This document shows, piece by piece, positions 45,861 through 56,284 of a stretch of DNA of 64,000 bases. The stretch's first letter is position 1. Each line of letters begins with the position of its first letter. The notes beneath the pieces are model-generated. The model saw only the letters and a list, made by a program, of their open reading frames with translations. It searched no databases and had not been told where the DNA came from. The translations under genes and the position numbers were made by a program. Source of the stretch: Neobacillus niacini (GTDB taxonomy: Bacteria; Bacillota; Bacilli; Bacillales; Cytobacillaceae); NCBI RefSeq assembly GCF_000759675.1, contig NZ_BAWM01000152.1, positions 1-64,000 on the forward strand, written 5' to 3'.

Positions 45861-45957
45861 AAATTAACCCCGCCGGAAATTGGATTAATCCCGCGGAATT
45901 TGGCCATAATCCCGCTCAAACTTTTAAGCCCGCCGATTTTTTGGATTTACGTGCCGA
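45861..45957. repeat. Degenerate 21-bp tandem repeat downstream of hemL
   Basis: Five imperfect units share an AATT..(T)AATCCCGC core. The CCCGC cores start at 45869, 45890, 45911 and 45929, and a diverged GTGCCG occurs near 45951, giving a period of 18-21 bases. The tract lies between the hemL terminator and the spoVID promoter. It is not part of an open frame. Confidence 0.65.
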
Positions 45958-45962
45958 ATTCC

Positions 45963-45993
45963 ACAAAAAAACACCCACCAACAAGGGTGAGTG
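45963..45993 (-). terminator. Terminator of the hem operon
   Basis: On the minus strand CACTCACC/GGTGGGTG (one wobble) with a 6-base loop is followed by TTTTTTT, just after the hemL stop. Confidence 0.8.
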
Positions 45994-46000
45994 CTCAAAT

Positions 46001-47287
46001 TTATTTAAGTTTTGAAAAAGCAATTTCTACTGCTTTGATTGTTTTTTCGATGTCTTCGTCGGTATGTGCAGTTGATAAGAACAATCCTTCGAATTGAGAT
46101 GGCGGCAGGAATACACCTTGTTCAGCCATTTCACGATAGTATGCAGCAAAATAATCTAGGTTAGAGGTTTTTGCTGTTTCATAGTTGATTACATCTTGAT
46201 TGGTGAAGAAGAACCCAATCATGGAACCCGCGCGATTAAAGGTAACAGGAATATCATATTTTTCAGCCGCAGCCGTAATGCCTTTTTCAAGTAAATCACC
46301 TTTGCGTTTGAACTCTTCGTAATGCTCTGGAGTTAATTGACTTAAGGTCTCATAACCAGCAGTCATCGCAAGCGGATTTCCTGAAAGTGTTCCTGCTTGA
46401 TAGATTGGTCCTGCTGGAGCAATTTGACGCATAATTTCAGCTTTACCGCCGTAAGCACCAACTGGCAGCCCGCCGCCAATTACTTTACCAAGACAAGTGA
46501 TATCAGGCATGATATTGAAATAGCCTTGAGCACAATTGTAGCCTACACGGAATCCAGTCATTACTTCATCAAATATTAGCAATGCTCCCTTTTCAGATGT
46601 AATCTCACGCAGACCCTCTAAGAATCCTGGAAGCGGTGGAACAAGACCCATATTACCAGCAACTGGTTCGACGATAATACAAGCAATATCATCACCAAAT
46701 TGCTCGAACGCGTATTTAACACCTTCAAGGTCATTGTATGCTACTGTAATTGTGTTGCTGGCAACACCTTCAGGTACTCCAGGGCTGTCTGGTAGCCCAA
46801 GTGTAGCCACACCAGAACCTGCTTTAATTAATAAGGAATCACCATGTCCATGGTAACAGCCTTCAAATTTCAAAATCTTGTTACGACCTGTGTAGCCGCG
46901 TGCTAAGCGTAGCGCACTCATCGTCGCTTCTGTTCCGGATGATACCATCCTTATTACTTCAATCGACGGCACACGTTCAATCACAAGCTTAGCCAGTTCG
47001 TTTTCCATTAATGTTGGTGCACCATAGCTAGTACCAAGCTCAGCCACTTTTTTAATTCCTTCAACTACTCTGTCATTTGTATGACCAAGGATTAGCGGTC
47101 CCCATGATAATACATAATCAATATATTCATTGCCATCGATATCATAGATTTTTGAACCTTTACCTCTTTCCATGAAAATCGGATCCATATTGACAGATTT
47201 AAAAGCACGTACCGGGCTATTAACACCACCAGGCATCATCGTTTGAGCTTCTTTAAATGCTTCAACTGATTTTGTATATGAGCGCAT
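46001..47287 (-). CDS. hemL: Glutamate-1-semialdehyde 2,1-aminomutase HemL
   Basis: HemL is the PLP enzyme producing 5-aminolevulinate, second step of the C5 haem pathway. The 428-aa protein has [15 protein letters not shown] at the N-terminus, [33 protein letters not shown] and the PLP lysine in [18 protein letters not shown]. The ATG at 47287 follows AAGAGGAA; the frame is open 18 codons further, overlapping hemB, but that is not used in the family. Last gene of hemAXCDBL. Confidence 0.96.
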   Translation of the reverse strand: MRSYTKSVEAFKEAQTMMPGGVNSPVRAFKSVNMDPIFMERGKGSKIYDIDGNEYIDYVLSWGPLILGHTNDRVVEGIKKVAELGTSYGAPTLMENELAKLVIERVPSIEVIRMVSSGTEATMSALRLARGYTGRNKILKFEGCYHGHGDSLLIKAGSGVATLGLPDSPGVPEGVASNTITVAYNDLEGVKYAFEQFGDDIACIIVEPVAGNMGLVPPLPGFLEGLREITSEKGALLIFDEVMTGFRVGYNCAQGYFNIMPDITCLGKVIGGGLPVGAYGGKAEIMRQIAPAGPIYQAGTLSGNPLAMTAGYETLSQLTPEHYEEFKRKGDLLEKGITAAAEKYDIPVTFNRAGSMIGFFFTNQDVINYETAKTSNLDYFAAYYREMAEQGVFLPPSQFEGLFLSTAHTDEDIEKTIKAVEIAFSKLK

Positions 47288-47313
47288 TTTGAGTTCCTCT
47301 TTTCCAGTTGTAA

Positions 47314-48294
47314 TTAATGGTCTTCTTTTAACCAACGGCATGCGTCTTTTGCAGCATACGTAATAATAAGGTCTGCGCCTGCACGTTTAAATGCTATCAA
47401 CATTTCCATAACCGTTTGTTTCTCGTCTATCCAGCCGTTTGCAGCTGCTGCTTTGATCATGGAATATTCACCGCTGACGTTATAGGCAACAACAGGCAGA
47501 TTAAAGTTATTTTTAACATCACGAACAATATCAAGGTACGGCATACCAGGTTTCACAATTAAAAAGTCTGCGCCCTCTGCTACATCGGATTCAGCTTCCC
47601 TGAAAGCTTCCATACGGTTTGCAGGGTCCATTTGATAGGTTTTACGATCACCAAACTGTGGTGCTCCCTCTGCTGCTTCACGGAAAGGTCCGTAAAAAGC
47701 AGAAGCATATTTAACGGCATAAGACATGATTGGAATTTCTTTGAACCCAGCTTCATCTAAACCTGCACGAATGGCTGTCACAAAGCCATCCATCATATTT
47801 GAAGGGGCGATAATATCAGCACCTGCTTCGGCTTGAGCGATTGCTGTTTTTACAAGTAACTCAAGTGAAGGGTCATTTAAAATTTTGTCGCCTTCTACCA
47901 TTCCGCAGTGACCGTGGCTGGTATATTCGCACAAGCATGTATCGGCCACAACAATTATTTCTGGATAATGTTCTTTTATGTATCGAGTTGCCACTTGGAT
48001 AATCCCGTGGTCATGAAACGCTTGTGTACCACACTCATCTTTTGTTGCCGGAATTCCAAATAATAAAACGGACTTAATTCCATGTGCAACGATATCATCC
48101 ATTTCAGCTTTTAGGTTATCCATTGACACTTGGAATACACCAGGCATAGAAGATACTTCTCTGCGGATGTTTTCACCTTCATAAATAAATAACGGATAGA
48201 TGAAGTCCTCTGGTCTTAAGTGGTTTTCTCTAACAAGTGCACGCATATTAACACTTGAACGTAATCGACGATGACGTGAAAATTGAAGTTCCAT
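47314..48294 (-). CDS. hemB: Porphobilinogen synthase (delta-aminolevulinate dehydratase)
   Basis: HemB condenses two 5-aminolevulinates to porphobilinogen. The 326-aa TIM-barrel protein has the zinc-cysteine region [14 protein letters not shown], the first Schiff-base lysine in [18 protein letters not shown] and the second in [13 protein letters not shown]. Zn-type ligands are present. Sits between hemD and hemL. Confidence 0.96.
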   Translation of the reverse strand: MELQFSRHRRLRSSVNMRALVRENHLRPEDFIYPLFIYEGENIRREVSSMPGVFQVSMDNLKAEMDDIVAHGIKSVLLFGIPATKDECGTQAFHDHGIIQVATRYIKEHYPEIIVVADTCLCEYTSHGHCGMVEGDKILNDPSLELLVKTAIAQAEAGADIIAPSNMMDGFVTAIRAGLDEAGFKEIPIMSYAVKYASAFYGPFREAAEGAPQFGDRKTYQMDPANRMEAFREAESDVAEGADFLIVKPGMPYLDIVRDVKNNFNLPVVAYNVSGEYSMIKAAAANGWIDEKQTVMEMLIAFKRAGADLIITYAAKDACRWLKEDH

Positions 48295-48326
48295 TAATTA
48301 TTACCCCCAAATTCTATTTTCGGATA

Positions 48327-49100
48327 TCATTTTTCTAAAAATTGTATCGTGCTGTTAATCATTTCTTTAACCGTATACTCCTCTGGAGAAACGTGAACCG
48401 GTAATCCAAAGGCAAGTAATTTCTTTTTTGTAACTGGACCAATGCAGCATATCACACATCTTTCAATATGACTCTCCAGCTTATACTCCTCCACAACACG
48501 CATAAAGTGATTAACAGTGGAAGGACTCGTAAACATTAAGATATCAATTTCATCCTTAGAAAGCGTTTTAGCTAACTTCTCAGTACTCTCTTCTGGCATA
48601 TAAGTCTCATATATAATGATTTCATCTACAAGTACACCATGGTTACTTAGAGAAGTAGAGATATATTCCCTTGCCAGATTCCCCTTTGGAATCAGCACCT
48701 TTGAACCACTTGGTACAATCGGTAAAAACTCGTTTACAAATACTTCCGTCACATAACCAGACGGTACAAAATCTGCTTTTAACCCTTTTTCCTGCAGTAC
48801 TTCTTCCGTTTTCGTGCCTATCACAGCAATTTTCGGAAATGATGTATGATCTTTATTTTTATAAAAAGAAAAGAAAGTTTCCACAGTGACATTGCTAGTA
48901 AAAACAATCCAATCATATGTATCAATCTTATTCATAGCAGTTTGCAGCTGCGGATTGAAATCAATAGGACGAAATGCAATAAGAGGGATTTCGATTGAAA
49001 TCCCTCCATACTTTTCTACAAGTTGTGAAAAGGATTTTGCCTGACCTGTTCCACGAGGGACAAGGACCTTTTTGTCTTTCAAACCTAATGGTTTTAGCAT
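48327..49100 (-). CDS. hemD: Uroporphyrinogen-III synthase HemD
   Basis: HemD closes hydroxymethylbilane to uroporphyrinogen III with inversion of ring D. The 257-aa sequence is divergent, as usual in this family, but has [37 protein letters not shown], and [15 protein letters not shown] with the Tyr-containing segment of the second domain. It overlaps hemC by 7 bases. Confidence 0.92.
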   Translation of the reverse strand: MLKPLGLKDKKVLVPRGTGQAKSFSQLVEKYGGISIEIPLIAFRPIDFNPQLQTAMNKIDTYDWIVFTSNVTVETFFSFYKNKDHTSFPKIAVIGTKTEEVLQEKGLKADFVPSGYVTEVFVNEFLPIVPSGSKVLIPKGNLAREYISTSLSNHGVLVDEIIIYETYMPEESTEKLAKTLSKDEIDILMFTSPSTVNHFMRVVEEYKLESHIERCVICCIGPVTKKKLLAFGLPVHVSPEEYTVKEMINSTIQFLEK

Positions 49101-50032
49101 TGACCTTCGAGCTCCCGTTTAACCTTCTCAATAAGGTCCTTAGCTCCTTTTTCAATTAATAGGTCTGCTGCTTGAATACCAAGCTCTTCTGGGTTAGTCC
49201 CTCTAAGTTCTTCTTTGAAGATTTCCTGGCCTTCAGGAGAACCCACCAAAACATTTAGAACGATTTCATCATTATCTGCAATATAGGCGAAACCAGCAAT
49301 TGGCACCTGGCAGCCGCCTTCCATTTTATGAAGGAAAGCTCGTTCCGCTTTAACTGCTCTTTCTGTTTTTTTGCAAGTGAATTTTTCAAATAGTTCAAGA
49401 AGTGCTTTATCATCCTCACGGCACTCGATTGATAATGCTCCTTGACCAACGGCAGGTACACAAATTTCTTCATCGATAAATTCAGTTATGGTTTCTTTTG
49501 CCCAGCCAAGACGTGAAAGCCCAGCTGCAGCTAGGATAATAGCATCATATTCTTCTTCTTGAAGCTTTTGTAATCTCGTATCAACATTTCCGCGAATCCA
49601 TTTAATTTCTAAATCAGGGCGCTTCGCTAAAAGCTGGGCGCTGCGGCGAAGACTGCTAGTGCCAATAATCGCTCCAGGCTTCAAATCCTTTAACTTAATA
49701 TGATCTCTTGAAATCAATGCATCACGGTGGTCCTCACGAAAAGGAATACAGCCAATGGTTAGTCCCTCAGGAAGAACGGCTGGCATGTCCTTCATACTAT
49801 GAACAGCCATATCAATTTCTTTATCCATCATTGCCTGTTCGATTTCCTTTACAAACAATCCTTTTCCGCCTACTTTTGATAGAGTTACGTCTTGGATTTT
49901 GTCTCCTTTTGTGACAATTTCTTTTACTTCAAATTCAAAAGGTCCTCCGAGCTTTTTCAGCTGTTCAATCACCCAATTTGTTTGTGTTAAAGCCAATTTG
50001 CTGCGTCTAGAACCTACGATAATTTTTCGCAT
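49094..50032 (-). CDS. hemC: Porphobilinogen deaminase (hydroxymethylbilane synthase)
   Basis: HemC polymerises four porphobilinogens. The 312-aa protein has [16 protein letters not shown] at the N-terminus, the HSMKDMP motif with catalytic Asp, [11 protein letters not shown] and the dipyrromethane-cofactor cysteine in [12 protein letters not shown]. Coupled to hemD. Confidence 0.97.
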   Translation of the reverse strand: MRKIIVGSRRSKLALTQTNWVIEQLKKLGGPFEFEVKEIVTKGDKIQDVTLSKVGGKGLFVKEIEQAMMDKEIDMAVHSMKDMPAVLPEGLTIGCIPFREDHRDALISRDHIKLKDLKPGAIIGTSSLRRSAQLLAKRPDLEIKWIRGNVDTRLQKLQEEEYDAIILAAAGLSRLGWAKETITEFIDEEICVPAVGQGALSIECREDDKALLELFEKFTCKKTERAVKAERAFLHKMEGGCQVPIAGFAYIADNDEIVLNVLVGSPEGQEIFKEELRGTNPEELGIQAADLLIEKGAKDLIEKVKRELEGQC

Positions 50033-50046
50033 GAGTGCCTCCTATA

Positions 50047-50880
50047 TTATGAGTACCAAAAATGAAATGATGATAATTGACCAAATAAGAAAAAGTTAAT
50101 TAATACAATTAAAAAAGACCCGGCATTCCAAAGGGCTAATTGTCTGCCTGACATGTTTTTACCGATACGCAGGTACAAATAGATACTGTATCCGGTTAAT
50201 AGAATAAATGAACCAATAATTTTCATATCATACCATGGCATTCCTGGAACCTTTAAGAAGGCCCATTGTAATCCCAGGATTAGACTTAATAACAGCATTG
50301 GAACACCAATTACTACTAATATATAAGAGGTTTGTTCCAGCTTACTTAAATCTGATATTCTCAAAAGTCTTGTTCCCCATTTTTTCCTTTTCAATAAATC
50401 ATATTGAATCAGATATAGAAGCGATAGGACAAAAGATATAGAGAAGGCCCCGTATGATAGAATGGCCATTGTGATATGTATAAGCAAGAGCTCAGACATT
50501 AGCTGATTACTTATGACATGTGAATCATACTTAATAGGAGCAAATGTATGGATGGCGATAACAATAAAACCAAGTATATTTGTAAAAAAGACGATGAAAT
50601 CGACCTTTAGAAGACGATTGATCCCAAGCGACAGCGTTACCAATACCCAGGCATAAAAATATAGACCTTCAAAAATCGTTAACGCAGGGAATCTACCTGT
50701 TTTTATCATATAGGAAGTTAGAAATACTGTTTGTAAAACCCATACAAACGCAAGTAACCAGAAGGCGATTCGGTTTGCCTTCCGGTTATGGTGAATGAAA
50801 TCGAAAAAATATAACAACACACTGAAGGCATATAGGACTACTGTCAATTCGTGCAGCCGTGTCATATAGAAGTCATACAT
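50047..50880 (-). CDS. hemX: HemX membrane protein (CcsA-like)
   Basis: HemX lowers the cellular amount of HemA in B. subtilis. The 277-aa protein has about eight transmembrane segments and resembles the cytochrome-c assembly (CcsA/CcmC) family in hydrophobicity and conserved histidines and tryptophans (LQWAFLKVPGMPWYDMKIIGSF). The start is the ATG following AGAGGTACTCCTT. Located between hemA and hemC. Confidence 0.9.
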   Translation of the reverse strand: MYDFYMTRLHELTVVLYAFSVLLYFFDFIHHNRKANRIAFWLLAFVWVLQTVFLTSYMIKTGRFPALTIFEGLYFYAWVLVTLSLGINRLLKVDFIVFFTNILGFIVIAIHTFAPIKYDSHVISNQLMSELLLIHITMAILSYGAFSISFVLSLLYLIQYDLLKRKKWGTRLLRISDLSKLEQTSYILVVIGVPMLLLSLILGLQWAFLKVPGMPWYDMKIIGSFILLTGYSIYLYLRIGKNMSGRQLALWNAGSFLIVLINFFLFGQLSSFHFWYS

Positions 50881-50892
50881 AAGGAGTACCTC

Positions 50893-52233
50893 TTATGACT
50901 GAAAAGAAGCCTGCGGTACATGAACCATTGAGTTATTGGTTTCGGCTGCTTTCGTTTGTTTTTCTACAAGCTCTTCAATGTTAAATATTTTCATAAATAA
51001 ATCCAATGCTTCTTCAGCGTCTGGACGAGCAGCCAATTCTTTTGCTTGTAGGATAGGATCTTTTAGAAGCTGGTTGATAATGCTCTTTGTATGTTTATTT
51101 AAAACCTTTATATCTCTGTCCGATAAATGTGGCAGCTTGCGTTCTAAACTAACCATCGTTTCTGCTTGAATGGCAACAGCCTTATCTCTAAGAGCCGAGA
51201 TAACAGGAACTACTCCCAGCAATCCGAGCCATTGCTTGAAATCAACGATTTCCTTTTCAATCATCAGCATGATGATTTGAGCTGCATTCTTCCGCTCCTG
51301 AAGGTTAGCCTCAACAATTCCTTCTAAATCATCGATATCATATAAAAATACACTTTCAAGCTCTGCAATTCTTGGATCTAAGTCACGCGGAACGGCAATA
51401 TCGACCATAAATAATGGCTTACCCTTACGCTTTTTCTCGACTTTTCCCATCATTGTTTTTGTAATGACAAAATCCTTTGCTCCTGTTGAGCTAATTAAGA
51501 TGTCCGCATCAACCAATGTCTTTTGGAGTTCTTCTACTGTTTTGGCCTCACCAGCAAAACGGTTTGCAAGAACTTTAGCTTTTTCAAAGGTACGATTGAT
51601 AACAGTAACTTTTCTAACTCCATGGCCATGCAGATTTTGCGCCGCCAGCTCACCCATTTTACCTGCACCATAAATTAACACATGCTTATTCTCAAGAGAA
51701 CCGAAGATTTTCTTTGCGAGTTCTACGGCAGCATAACTGATTGAGACCGCATTGGCGCCAATATCCGTTTCAGCGTGTCCACGTTTCGCAACTGTAATCG
51801 CCTGCTTAAATAGCTGGTTGAAGACTGTACCCGTTGTTCCTTGTTCTTGAGCTAAAATAAAGCTTGACCGAACCTGCCCTAATATTTGTGTTTCACCTAA
51901 AACCATTGAATGAAGACTGCATGTTACCTTGAATAAATGCTCAATGGCACCATCTTCTTCGTAAACAAATAGAAATGGTGAAAACTCTGATTGTTCAATT
52001 CCGAACCAATCAGATAAAAATTCTTTAATATAATAGCGTCCAGTATGCAACTGATCTACAACCGCATAAATCTCAGTACGATTACACGTTGATACAATAA
52101 TATTTTCTAATATACTTTTTTTAGTATTTAATTTCTTTATCGCATTTCCAAGGTCAGATTCATTAAAAGTCAACCGCTCACGGATTTCAACAGGGGCAGT
52201 TTTATAGTTTAAACCGATCACTACAATATGCAT
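50893..52233 (-). CDS. hemA: Glutamyl-tRNA reductase HemA
   Basis: HemA reduces Glu-tRNA to glutamate-1-semialdehyde, first step of haem synthesis by the C5 route. The 446-aa protein has the catalytic cysteine in [37 protein letters not shown], the NADPH-binding [16 protein letters not shown], and the C-terminal dimerisation helices. First gene of hemAXCDBL. Confidence 0.97.
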   Translation of the reverse strand: MHIVVIGLNYKTAPVEIRERLTFNESDLGNAIKKLNTKKSILENIIVSTCNRTEIYAVVDQLHTGRYYIKEFLSDWFGIEQSEFSPFLFVYEEDGAIEHLFKVTCSLHSMVLGETQILGQVRSSFILAQEQGTTGTVFNQLFKQAITVAKRGHAETDIGANAVSISYAAVELAKKIFGSLENKHVLIYGAGKMGELAAQNLHGHGVRKVTVINRTFEKAKVLANRFAGEAKTVEELQKTLVDADILISSTGAKDFVITKTMMGKVEKKRKGKPLFMVDIAVPRDLDPRIAELESVFLYDIDDLEGIVEANLQERKNAAQIIMLMIEKEIVDFKQWLGLLGVVPVISALRDKAVAIQAETMVSLERKLPHLSDRDIKVLNKHTKSIINQLLKDPILQAKELAARPDAEEALDLFMKIFNIEELVEKQTKAAETNNSMVHVPQASFQS

Positions 52234-52293
52234 TTTCTTAGAACACCCCCAAAAAGTAATACAAAACCTACTAATACATTATTAACTAGTCTG

Positions 52294-52302
52294 ATTATAA
52301 CA
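52294..52302 (-). promoter_or_regulatory. Extended -10 promoter of hemA
   Basis: The minus strand reads TGTTATAAT, a perfect extended -10, 60 bases upstream of hemA; no good -35. No PerR-type palindrome is seen. Confidence 0.6.
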
Positions 52303-52362
52303 CGGGATTTTTCAACTTTTATCCGAAAAATGTGAACAGAAAATGAAACTATGTGTTACTAT

Positions 52363-52539
52363 AAAAAGCAGAAGCGCCTTCGGAACAAGCACAGCTTGTT
52401 CCTGCGAGGATTAATCTAAGGAGCTTTCCTTAGTGTCCAGAGGCGACAGGCATAAGACGAGACGGCATGAAGGTTGCTCTTTAACCTTCTTGACGGATTG
52501 GCTTATATGACCCCGAGCCTCTAGGCGCTGGAGCTAGCC
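52363..52539. repeat. Dispersed multi-hairpin element, copy near hemA
   Basis: Outer arms AAGCGCCT (52372-52379) and AGGCGCT (52523-52529, followed by GGAGCTAGCC) enclose three perfect or near-perfect hairpins: GGAACAAGC/GCTTGTTCC (52382-52402), CTAAGGA/TCCTTAG near 52416-52433, and AAGGTT/AACCTT near 52470-52488. The same outer arms and the GGCGACAxGCA segment occur at 62251-62401, and a short form at 8111-8160. It fills most of the 411-base gap between hemA and the LiaI-like gene. Confidence 0.75.
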
Positions 52540-52644
52540 TAATATATAGGAAAAAAGTTGAGTAATTAATAAATATATCATCTTATGTACAGTACCAAAA
52601 AAACAGACTAGATTCAAGTATACCTTACTGGAAGTGGTGTTAAA

Positions 52645-53133
52645 ATGAAGAATCAGCGCATTTTCCCTGGAATTATTCTCATAGGCTTTGGAGCCTTCCT
52701 TTTCTTACAACAGTCTGGATTTACGGCTCTACAGACATTGTATTCATGGCCAACTCTTCTTATTATTGTTGGAGTAGCTTTTTTAGGACAGGGATACTCC
52801 GCAAAGGACCATGAATCAATTCTACCGGGAGTCATCATCGCGGGATTCGGTCTTCATTTTCATCTCGCCGGCAAGATGGTGTTTTGGCCAAACAACACAA
52901 TTGGCATGCTCGTATTATTTATATCGATTGGCTATTTTCTTCGGTTCCAAAAAACAAATAATGGTTTGTTTCAGGCATTTCTCTTTTTAGTATTGGCATT
53001 TTTGCTATTATTTTACGACAAAGTTGCAGAATATTTTGGTTTACTGCAAAATGGGCTCAGCTTTGTATGGAAGTTTTGGCCCGCCATTATTATTCTTGTC
53101 GGAATCTACTTTCTATTTAGAAAAAGAAAATAA
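52645..53133 (+). CDS. LiaI/LiaF-like transmembrane protein
   Basis: A 162-aa membrane protein with about six short hydrophobic segments and two related halves: PGIILIGFGAFLFLQQSGF, then LPGVIIAGFGLHFHLAGKM, and WPTLLIIVGVAFLG versus FWPAIIILVGIYFLF. This repeat is typical of the LiaI-LiaF-like transmembrane domain of envelope stress modules, but no sensor kinase is nearby. It lies between hemA and ysxC on the opposite strand, with GGAAGTGGTG before the ATG. Function unknown. Confidence 0.75.
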   Translation: MKNQRIFPGIILIGFGAFLFLQQSGFTALQTLYSWPTLLIIVGVAFLGQGYSAKDHESILPGVIIAGFGLHFHLAGKMVFWPNNTIGMLVLFISIGYFLRFQKTNNGLFQAFLFLVLAFLLLFYDKVAEYFGLLQNGLSFVWKFWPAIIILVGIYFLFRKRK

Positions 53134-53164
53134 CGTCAGGCGAAAGTTGCCTGACGTTTTTTTC
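53130..53164. terminator. Terminator between the LiaI-like gene and ysxC
   Basis: ACGTCAGGC/GCCTGACGT stem followed by T-run; lies between two convergent genes. Confidence 0.88.
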
Positions 53165-53746
53165 TTACATATAACTTTGCAAAATGGACCACGCTTTATC
53201 TTTCCCTTCACCCGTTTCGGATGAGAAAAGGACGATTTGATCATTTTCATCTAAATCAAGCGTATCTTTTGTCACTTTTAAATATTTCTGCCATTTCCCT
53301 CTTGGGATTTTATCGGCCTTTGTCGCGATAACAATACACGGAATTTCATAATGCTTAAGGAAATCATACATCATGATATCATCCTGTGTTGGCGGGTGCC
53401 GTAAGTCTACGATTAAAACTACCGCTCTAAGTTGCTCACGAGAAGTTATATACGTTTCAATCATTTTTCCCCAAGCTGCACGCTCCGATTTGGAGACCTT
53501 TGCGTATCCATAACCAGGAACATCTACAAAGTGAAGAATTTCATTAATCAAATAAAAGTTTAACGTCTGTGTTTTTCCAGGCTTTGACGAAATTCTCGCA
53601 AGACCTTTACGGTTAAGCATTTTATTGATAAAAGATGACTTACCAACATTAGAGCGCCCTGCTAATGCAAATTCAGGCAGCTCTGTTTCAGGGTACTGCG
53701 CTGGCCTTACGGCACTGATGACTATATCGGAACTTATTACTTTCAT
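53165..53746 (-). CDS. ysxC: Ribosome biogenesis GTPase YsxC (EngB)
   Basis: YsxC is an essential GTPase for late 50S assembly. The 193-aa protein has G1 [14 protein letters not shown], switch-[12 protein letters not shown]3 DVPGYGYAK, and G4 TKADKIPR. The start overlaps lonA by 4 bases, the normal lonA-ysxC operon. Confidence 0.96.
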   Translation of the reverse strand: MKVISSDIVISAVRPAQYPETELPEFALAGRSNVGKSSFINKMLNRKGLARISSKPGKTQTLNFYLINEILHFVDVPGYGYAKVSKSERAAWGKMIETYITSREQLRAVVLIVDLRHPPTQDDIMMYDFLKHYEIPCIVIATKADKIPRGKWQKYLKVTKDTLDLDENDQIVLFSSETGEGKDKAWSILQSYM

Positions 53747-56070
53747 TGTAATCCACCTTCTACTAGTGCATGCCTTAGAACTTCATCGACATGTGAAACA
53801 AGCACAAACTCTATTTCATTTCTAACACTTTCTGGGATGTCATCGATATCCATTTCATTATCCTTAGGAAGAATGACTTTTGTTAATCCAGCTCTATGTG
53901 CACTGAGTGTTTTTTCTTTTAATCCGCCAATCGGAAGCACCCGTCCTCTTAGAGTAATCTCTCCTGTCATTCCTACTTCACGGCGAATTGCTCTGCCCGT
54001 TAGCGCAGATACAAGTGCAGTTGCCATTGTAATTCCTGCAGATGGACCATCTTTTGGAACAGCACCTTCTGGAACATGAATGTGAACATCAAATTTTTCA
54101 TGAAAATCTTCTTCAATTCCAAGCTCACTGGCTTTAGAACGAATATAACTAAAGGCGGCCTGCGCAGATTCTTTCATGACGTCCCCTAGCTTTCCTGTTA
54201 ACACTAGTCTGCCTTTACCTGGCGATAAAGACACCTCGATTTGCAATGTATCACCACCTACAGTCGTGTAGGCTAGACCTGTTGCAACCCCAACTTGATC
54301 CTCTGTCTCGGCTTGACCGTAACGGAATTTAGGTTTGCCTAGAAACTCCTCGACATTCTTTTCGGTAACGATCACCCGTTTCTTCTCACCTGAAACAACG
54401 ATTTTTGCTGTCTTACGGCAGATGGTTGCCATTTGCCGTTCAAGGCTCCGCACTCCTGCTTCACGGGTATAATATCTTACTGCCTTAAGAATCGCATCAT
54501 CTCTTACCTGAAGGATTCCTTTTGTAAGTCCATTTTCTTTAATTTGCTTTGGCAGTAAATGATCTCTTGTGATATGAACTTTTTCGATTTCTGTATAACC
54601 AGCTATAGTGATAATTTCCATTCTATCTAAAAGTGGTCCTGGAATCGTTGACAGGTTATTGGCAGTCGCAATGAACATGACTTTTGATAGGTCATATGTC
54701 TCTTCGATATAATGATCGCTAAAGTTATGGTTTTGTTCCGGATCCAATACCTCAAGCATCGCCGAAGAAGGGTCACCACGGAAGTCACTGGACATTTTAT
54801 CAATTTCATCTAATAAAAAGACTGGATTAATGGTGCCCGCTTTTTTCATTCCCTGAATAATCCGGCCTGGCATCGCTCCAACATAAGTTCTCCGATGGCC
54901 ACGAATTTCAGATTCATCGCGAACACCACCAAGTGAAACACGGACAAAATTACGATTCAAAGAAGTTGCAATTGACCGTGCTAAGCTTGTTTTACCTACT
55001 CCAGGAGGTCCTGCAAGACAAAGAATCGGTCCTTTTAAGGAATTTGTCAGCTTTTGAACAGCTAAAAACTCCAAGACACGTTCCTTTACTTTTTCAAGAC
55101 CAAAATGATCCTGGTTCAGAATTTTTTCAGCACGAAGAATATTAATATCATCATCTGTCTTCTTCGACCATGGAATCGTAATCAGCCATTCGATATAGTT
55201 TCTAATAACAGCACTTTCTGCTGAGCTTGATGGCACTTTTTCATAGCGGTCAAGTTCTTTTAAAGCAGTTTGCTGAACATGCTCAGGCATACCCACGTTT
55301 TTAATTTTTTCAGTTAGTTCAGCGATTTCACCCGTTTTGCCTTCTTTTTCGCCTAATTCTTTCTGAATCGCCTTCATTTGCTCGCGAAGGTAATATTCCT
55401 TTTGCGTCCTTTCCATGGAACGCTTCACACGCTGCCCAATCTTCTTCTCAAGATTTAGCACTTCTTTTTCATTCTGAATGGTCGTTACAACGGTATTCAT
55501 TCGTTGCTTTACATCAATCGTTTCAAGAATTTCTTGTTTTTCCTTCAGTTTGATTGGCAAATGGGAAGCGATAATATCTGCCATTCTTCCTGGTTCCTCA
55601 ATATCAACCACCGAGGCATAGGTTTCTGCCGAGATTTTTTTAGATAACTTTATGTATTGCTCGAAATACTCAAGCATTGTTCTCATTAATGCCTGATCTT
55701 CAACATCCTTCGTTGTCGTTTCATCATAGGTCACAATGCTGACTGCATAATATTCGTCCTCATCATGAAATGATTCTATTTTGGCTCTGTTTAGTCCCTC
55801 AACCAATACTCTAATTGTACCATTCGGAAGCTTAAGCATTTGTTTAACCTTTGTTAAGGTACCAATTTGGTATAAATCCTCTTCCGATGGATCGTCTATT
55901 GCAATATCCTTTTGTGTAGTTAAAAAAATTAAATGGTCATCTACCATCGCTTTTTCAAGGGCCTCAACCGATCTTTCACGTCCAACATCTAAATGCAGGA
56001 CCATAGTCGGATATACAAGCAACCCTCGAAGCGGCAGGAGGGGGACGATCAATTCTCTATCTTTCGCCAT
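53743..56070 (-). CDS. lonA: ATP-dependent protease LonA
   Basis: LonA degrades misfolded and regulatory proteins. The 775-aa protein has the N-terminal substrate domain ([25 protein letters not shown]), AAA+ module with Walker [13 protein letters not shown] and Walker [10 protein letters not shown], and a C-terminal Ser-Lys protease domain (catalytic Ser in [15 protein letters not shown], Lys in [12 protein letters not shown]). The ATG at 56070 has GGAGGTG before it; six additional upstream codons are open but not used. Cotranscribed with ysxC. Confidence 0.97.
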   Translation of the reverse strand: MAKDRELIVPLLPLRGLLVYPTMVLHLDVGRERSVEALEKAMVDDHLIFLTTQKDIAIDDPSEEDLYQIGTLTKVKQMLKLPNGTIRVLVEGLNRAKIESFHDEDEYYAVSIVTYDETTTKDVEDQALMRTMLEYFEQYIKLSKKISAETYASVVDIEEPGRMADIIASHLPIKLKEKQEILETIDVKQRMNTVVTTIQNEKEVLNLEKKIGQRVKRSMERTQKEYYLREQMKAIQKELGEKEGKTGEIAELTEKIKNVGMPEHVQQTALKELDRYEKVPSSSAESAVIRNYIEWLITIPWSKKTDDDINILRAEKILNQDHFGLEKVKERVLEFLAVQKLTNSLKGPILCLAGPPGVGKTSLARSIATSLNRNFVRVSLGGVRDESEIRGHRRTYVGAMPGRIIQGMKKAGTINPVFLLDEIDKMSSDFRGDPSSAMLEVLDPEQNHNFSDHYIEETYDLSKVMFIATANNLSTIPGPLLDRMEIITIAGYTEIEKVHITRDHLLPKQIKENGLTKGILQVRDDAILKAVRYYTREAGVRSLERQMATICRKTAKIVVSGEKKRVIVTEKNVEEFLGKPKFRYGQAETEDQVGVATGLAYTTVGGDTLQIEVSLSPGKGRLVLTGKLGDVMKESAQAAFSYIRSKASELGIEEDFHEKFDVHIHVPEGAVPKDGPSAGITMATALVSALTGRAIRREVGMTGEITLRGRVLPIGGLKEKTLSAHRAGLTKVILPKDNEMDIDDIPESVRNEIEFVLVSHVDEVLRHALVEGGLQ

Positions 56071-56137
56071 TAAATTGCACCTCCACATGCATGAATCAAT
56101 CTTTCCTGCTGATAATAGCAGAAATCGTCTTTGTACA

Positions 56138-56166
56138 ATTCTATCTTATTTGCAAATATGTGTCTA
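56138..56166 (-). promoter_or_regulatory. Sigma-A promoter of lonA
   Basis: Minus strand TAGACA (56166-56161), 17 bases, TAGAAT (56143-56138), about 70 bases before the start. Confidence 0.65.
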
Positions 56167-56244
56167 ATAATACGAAAGCCACAGAATTTACTTGTCAATA
56201 TAATTAATTTTCCCCAAGCTAGAGGATTTCTTTCCTCTTTTACT

Positions 56245-56280
56245 GATAAAAAACACTTCGGTTAAGACAACCGAAGTGTT
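56245..56280 (-). terminator. Terminator of lonB
   Basis: A perfect 12-bp stem AACACTTCGGTT/AACCGAAGTGTT with a 5-base loop and T-run on the minus strand, right after the lonB stop. Confidence 0.92.
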
Positions 56281-56284
56281 ATCG

